Assembly (NCBI GenBank): GCA_031549165.1
Contig: JAVBQE010000142.1
Location: 1-7,712, forward strand
Source: Parelusimicrobium sp031549165
GTDB lineage: Bacteria; Elusimicrobiota; Elusimicrobia; Elusimicrobiales; Elusimicrobiaceae
DNA: 7,712 nucleotides
Reading direction: 5' to 3'
The position numbers and the translations under genes are program-made. Below are positions 6,116 to 7,712 of the stretch, in pieces. Each line of letters begins with the position of its first letter. Positions within the stretch are counted from its first letter, which is position 1. The notes beneath the pieces were generated by a model. It made no database searches. It saw only the letters and a program-made list of their open reading frames with translations, and was not told the origin of the DNA.

Positions 6116-7399
6116 TCACTTCCACTTACCCATGTCCATCTCGCCTTCCACCTTCGCCACCACGGTCGTCCCCACAATATCTCCAGTAACGTTAAGGCAG
6201 GTCTGCCCCATATCAAGCACAGGGTCTATGCCGAGAAGCATAGCATAAGAAGCAGCAATAATAGGATTATCCAAACTAAGCCCAACAGTATTTAAAACCA
6301 TCACAAGCATAATCATACTGCCGCTGGGAATACCCGCCGCGCCGACGGAAGAAAGCACCACGGTCAACAACAAAACCATCTGCTGTGCAAAATCCAAATG
6401 TACACCCGCAATACCCGCCATAAAGATGACAGACATCGTCTGCTGTATACTTATGCCGTTCATATTTATCGTCGCGCCGAGCGGTAAGCTGAAAGAGCAT
6501 ACAGAGCGGGAAATGCCCATTTTGTGCTCCGCAGTTTCCATCGTTACAGGCAATGTGCCGGAGCTGGTGCGCGTAACGAATGCCGTAATAATAGGGTCTT
6601 TAGCAAGCTCTAAAAATTTAGAATATTTAATGCCGAAAAATTTTAATATTGCGCTAAACACGCCAAAGAACTGCAATAAAAACGCGGCGTAAACAAGCAA
6701 AATATATTTGGCAAGCGGCTTTAAAACTGCCGGCCCGTTGTCTGCAAATACCCCCATAATAAGCGCGAACACACCTATCGGCGCGTATTGCATCACCCAG
6801 CCGACCACCCTGTACATCACTTCCGCAGCGCCTTCAAAGAAGGAAAAAACTATGTCTCCCAAATGGTTATTCTTTTTGCCGCCTTTTAAAAACGCAAGAG
6901 ACAAGCCAAAAATAATAGCAAAGAAAATTATCTGCAACATGTTCGTCTCGGCAAGCGCGGAGAACGGGTTTGTGGGGATTATGTTAATTAAAATATCCGA
7001 CACTTTGGGCGCGGCCATATTAATGGGCTCCACCGCGCCGGCGGCTGTCATTGTAAAGCCGCGGCCTAAATTAAAAACATTTGCAAAAAGCAAGCCGACA
7101 GCGCCTGCGAAAAACATGGTTATAAAATAAAACCCTAAGATTTTAACGCCTACCTTACCAAGCTTCTCAGGTGAAATATTTGCCGTGCCTACTATTAAAG
7201 AAAAAAGCACCACGGGCGTAACGGACATTTTTAAAAGCCTTAAAAATATATCGCCTAACGGGGACACCCAGTGCGCAAGCGTCTGGCTGGCGAGAGTTAC
7301 ATTACCTATTGTAAGGCCGCAGACAGCCCCTAACAAAAGCGCGGCCAGCATTCTTTTGAGAAGGCTGGTCTTAAAATAAAACTTAAATATTTTTTTCAT
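6116..7399 (-). CDS. GltPh-like dicarboxylate/amino acid:cation symporter, probably for neutral amino acids
   Basis: A 427-residue inner-membrane transporter of the DAACS (SLC1) family, with eight expected helices and two re-entrant hairpins. HP1 carries VTRTSSGTLPVTM (Arg277, Ser279, Ser280), TM7 has LPLGATINMNGIS, HP2 has SSVGAAGIPSGS, and TM8 has DPVLDMGQTCLNVTGD. It is close to the archaeal aspartate transporter GltPh, with two key changes. The TM8 arginine that binds the acidic side chain (GltPh R397) is Gln399, and the TM7 NMDGT motif is NMNGI, changing the sodium ligand D312 to Asn314 and T314 to Ile316. D392, D396, N403 and D407 are kept. Loss of the arginine argues against glutamate or aspartate and for a neutral amino acid. 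The frame extends to a TTG at 7402, but AGAGG (7410-7406) lies 6 bases from the ATG at 7399, which I prefer. It ends at the long hairpin terminator. Family is certain; substrate is inferred. Confidence 0.93.
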   Translation of the reverse strand: MKKIFKFYFKTSLLKRMLAALLLGAVCGLTIGNVTLASQTLAHWVSPLGDIFLRLLKMSVTPVVLFSLIVGTANISPEKLGKVGVKILGFYFITMFFAGAVGLLFANVFNLGRGFTMTAAGAVEPINMAAPKVSDILINIIPTNPFSALAETNMLQIIFFAIIFGLSLAFLKGGKKNNHLGDIVFSFFEGAAEVMYRVVGWVMQYAPIGVFALIMGVFADNGPAVLKPLAKYILLVYAAFLLQFFGVFSAILKFFGIKYSKFLELAKDPIITAFVTRTSSGTLPVTMETAEHKMGISRSVCSFSLPLGATINMNGISIQQTMSVIFMAGIAGVHLDFAQQMVLLLTVVLSSVGAAGIPSGSMIMLVMVLNTVGLSLDNPIIAASYAMLLGIDPVLDMGQTCLNVTGDIVGTTVVAKVEGEMDMGKWK

Positions 7400-7405
7400 C
7401 AAATA

Positions 7406-7434
7406 CCTCTTTAATAGTTGCTTTATATATTATA
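7406..7434 (-). promoter_or_regulatory. Probable -10 and ribosome binding site of the symporter gene
   Basis: On the minus strand TATAAT (7434-7429) is a perfect -10 in a strongly AT-rich stretch, with AGAGG (7410-7406) downstream and 6 bases before the ATG. The -35 position (7457-7452, TCCAAA) is poor. The spacing of AGAGG favours ATG 7399 over TTG 7402, where it would be only 3 bases. Confidence 0.45.
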
Positions 7435-7458
7435 TAAATATGGAAGACGTCTTTGGAG
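7411..7458 (+). promoter_or_regulatory. Candidate promoter, palindrome and ribosome binding site of the PTS gene
   Basis: TTAATA (7411-7416), a 16-base spacer and TATAAA (7433-7438) form a possible promoter that overlaps the oppositely directed symporter -10. A perfect 10-base palindrome, AAGACGTCTT (7444-7453), falls at the expected transcription start. GGAG (7455-7458) lies 7 bases before the ATG at 7466. The ribosome site is firm; the promoter is plausible. Confidence 0.4.
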
Positions 7459-7465
7459 TGTAATT

Positions 7466-7712
7466 ATGGACAAAAACAAACAAATCGCTGAAGCCCTGTT
7501 GCCGCTATTAGGCGGAAAAGAAAATATAGCCTACGCCACAAACTGCATGACGCGCATGCGCGTTACGCTTAAAAATAAAAGCAAGCACGACGCAGAAGCT
7601 ATAAAGGCCGTCGCAGGCGTATTAGGCTTTGTAAGCACGGAAGACGGGCTGCAAATTGTTCTCGGCCCCGGCGCCGCAGGCGCCGTAACGGACGAGTTTT
7701 TACTTCTCACCG
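7466..7712 (+). CDS. PTS sugar transporter, EIIB domain (glucose/sucrose/N-acetylmuramate-type), 5' end only
   Basis: The first 82 residues of a phosphotransferase system enzyme II, open to the end of the window. It begins MDKNKQIAEALLPLLGGKEN and continues with the phosphorylation-site motif NCMTRMRV, in which Cys27 accepts phosphate from EIIA, then GVLGFV and the closing IVLGPGAAG. This is the PTS_EIIB type 1 fold found at the N-terminus of EIIBC proteins for sucrose, trehalose, beta-glucosides and N-acetylmuramate. An EIIC membrane domain should follow beyond the window; without it the sugar cannot be named. The start is supported by GGAG 7 bases upstream. It is divergent from the symporter gene across 66 bases with a palindrome that may be an operator. 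Confidence 0.88.
   Translation, partial: MDKNKQIAEALLPLLGGKENIAYATNCMTRMRVTLKNKSKHDAEAIKAVAGVLGFVSTEDGLQIVLGPGAAGAVTDEFLLLT

Noticed and set aside
1..7712. CRISPR arrays, tRNA or rRNA genes, insertion sequences, phage genes, riboswitches
   Set aside because: I saw no spaced direct repeats, no tRNA cloverleaf or rRNA sequence, no transposase or integrase motifs, and all leaders before genes are too short for a known riboswitch.

Overview
The window carries six protein-coding genes, two of them cut by the window edges, on both strands. It looks like ordinary chromosome of a fermentative, amino-acid- and peptide-using bacterium with strong Shine-Dalgarno sites and moderate GC. An anaerobic gut lineage such as Elusimicrobiota or a Firmicute would fit the gene content, but this is a low-confidence impression: there is no rRNA or other phylogenetic marker. 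I see no phage, transposon, CRISPR array, tRNA or rRNA.

Layout, left to right. (1) 1-191, minus: the 5' end of an exported prolyl aminopeptidase gene (alpha/beta hydrolase, HGGPG motif), interrupted by an apparent one-base deletion. (2) 294-3570, minus: a two-gene operon in which a FIST-domain sensory protein (2413-3570) precedes a soluble PAS hybrid histidine kinase with two receiver domains (294-2396). The genes are 16 bases apart, and the kinase ribosome binding site can pair with the end of the FIST gene. (3) 3692-5891, plus: a second two-gene operon, divergent from the first, with an APC-type amino acid permease (GTG start) followed 10 bases later by an acyl-ACP thioesterase. (4) 5892-6115: a convergent intergenic region with a CpG-rich inverted repeat and an unusually long, nearly perfect hairpin that can end transcription from both sides. 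(5) 6116-7399, minus: a GltPh-like sodium/amino acid symporter whose substrate-selectivity arginine is replaced by glutamine. (6) 7466-7712, plus: the start of a PTS sugar transporter EIIB domain, running off the window and divergent from the symporter.

Together, the genes concern nutrient uptake (peptides, amino acids, a PTS sugar), lipid thioester hydrolysis and one cytosolic signalling pair. The FIST protein is the probable ligand sensor for the kinase. FIST domains have been proposed to bind small ligands such as amino acids, and the FIST-family protein NosP binds haem and senses nitric oxide together with a co-encoded hybrid kinase. Which applies here cannot be read from the sequence. 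The divergent position beside an amino acid permease makes amino acid sensing an attractive but untested idea.

The most interesting points are the FIST/hybrid-kinase pair with its translational-coupling hairpin, the altered substrate and sodium sites of the symporter, the 24-bp hairpin between convergent genes, and the frameshift in the peptidase gene.
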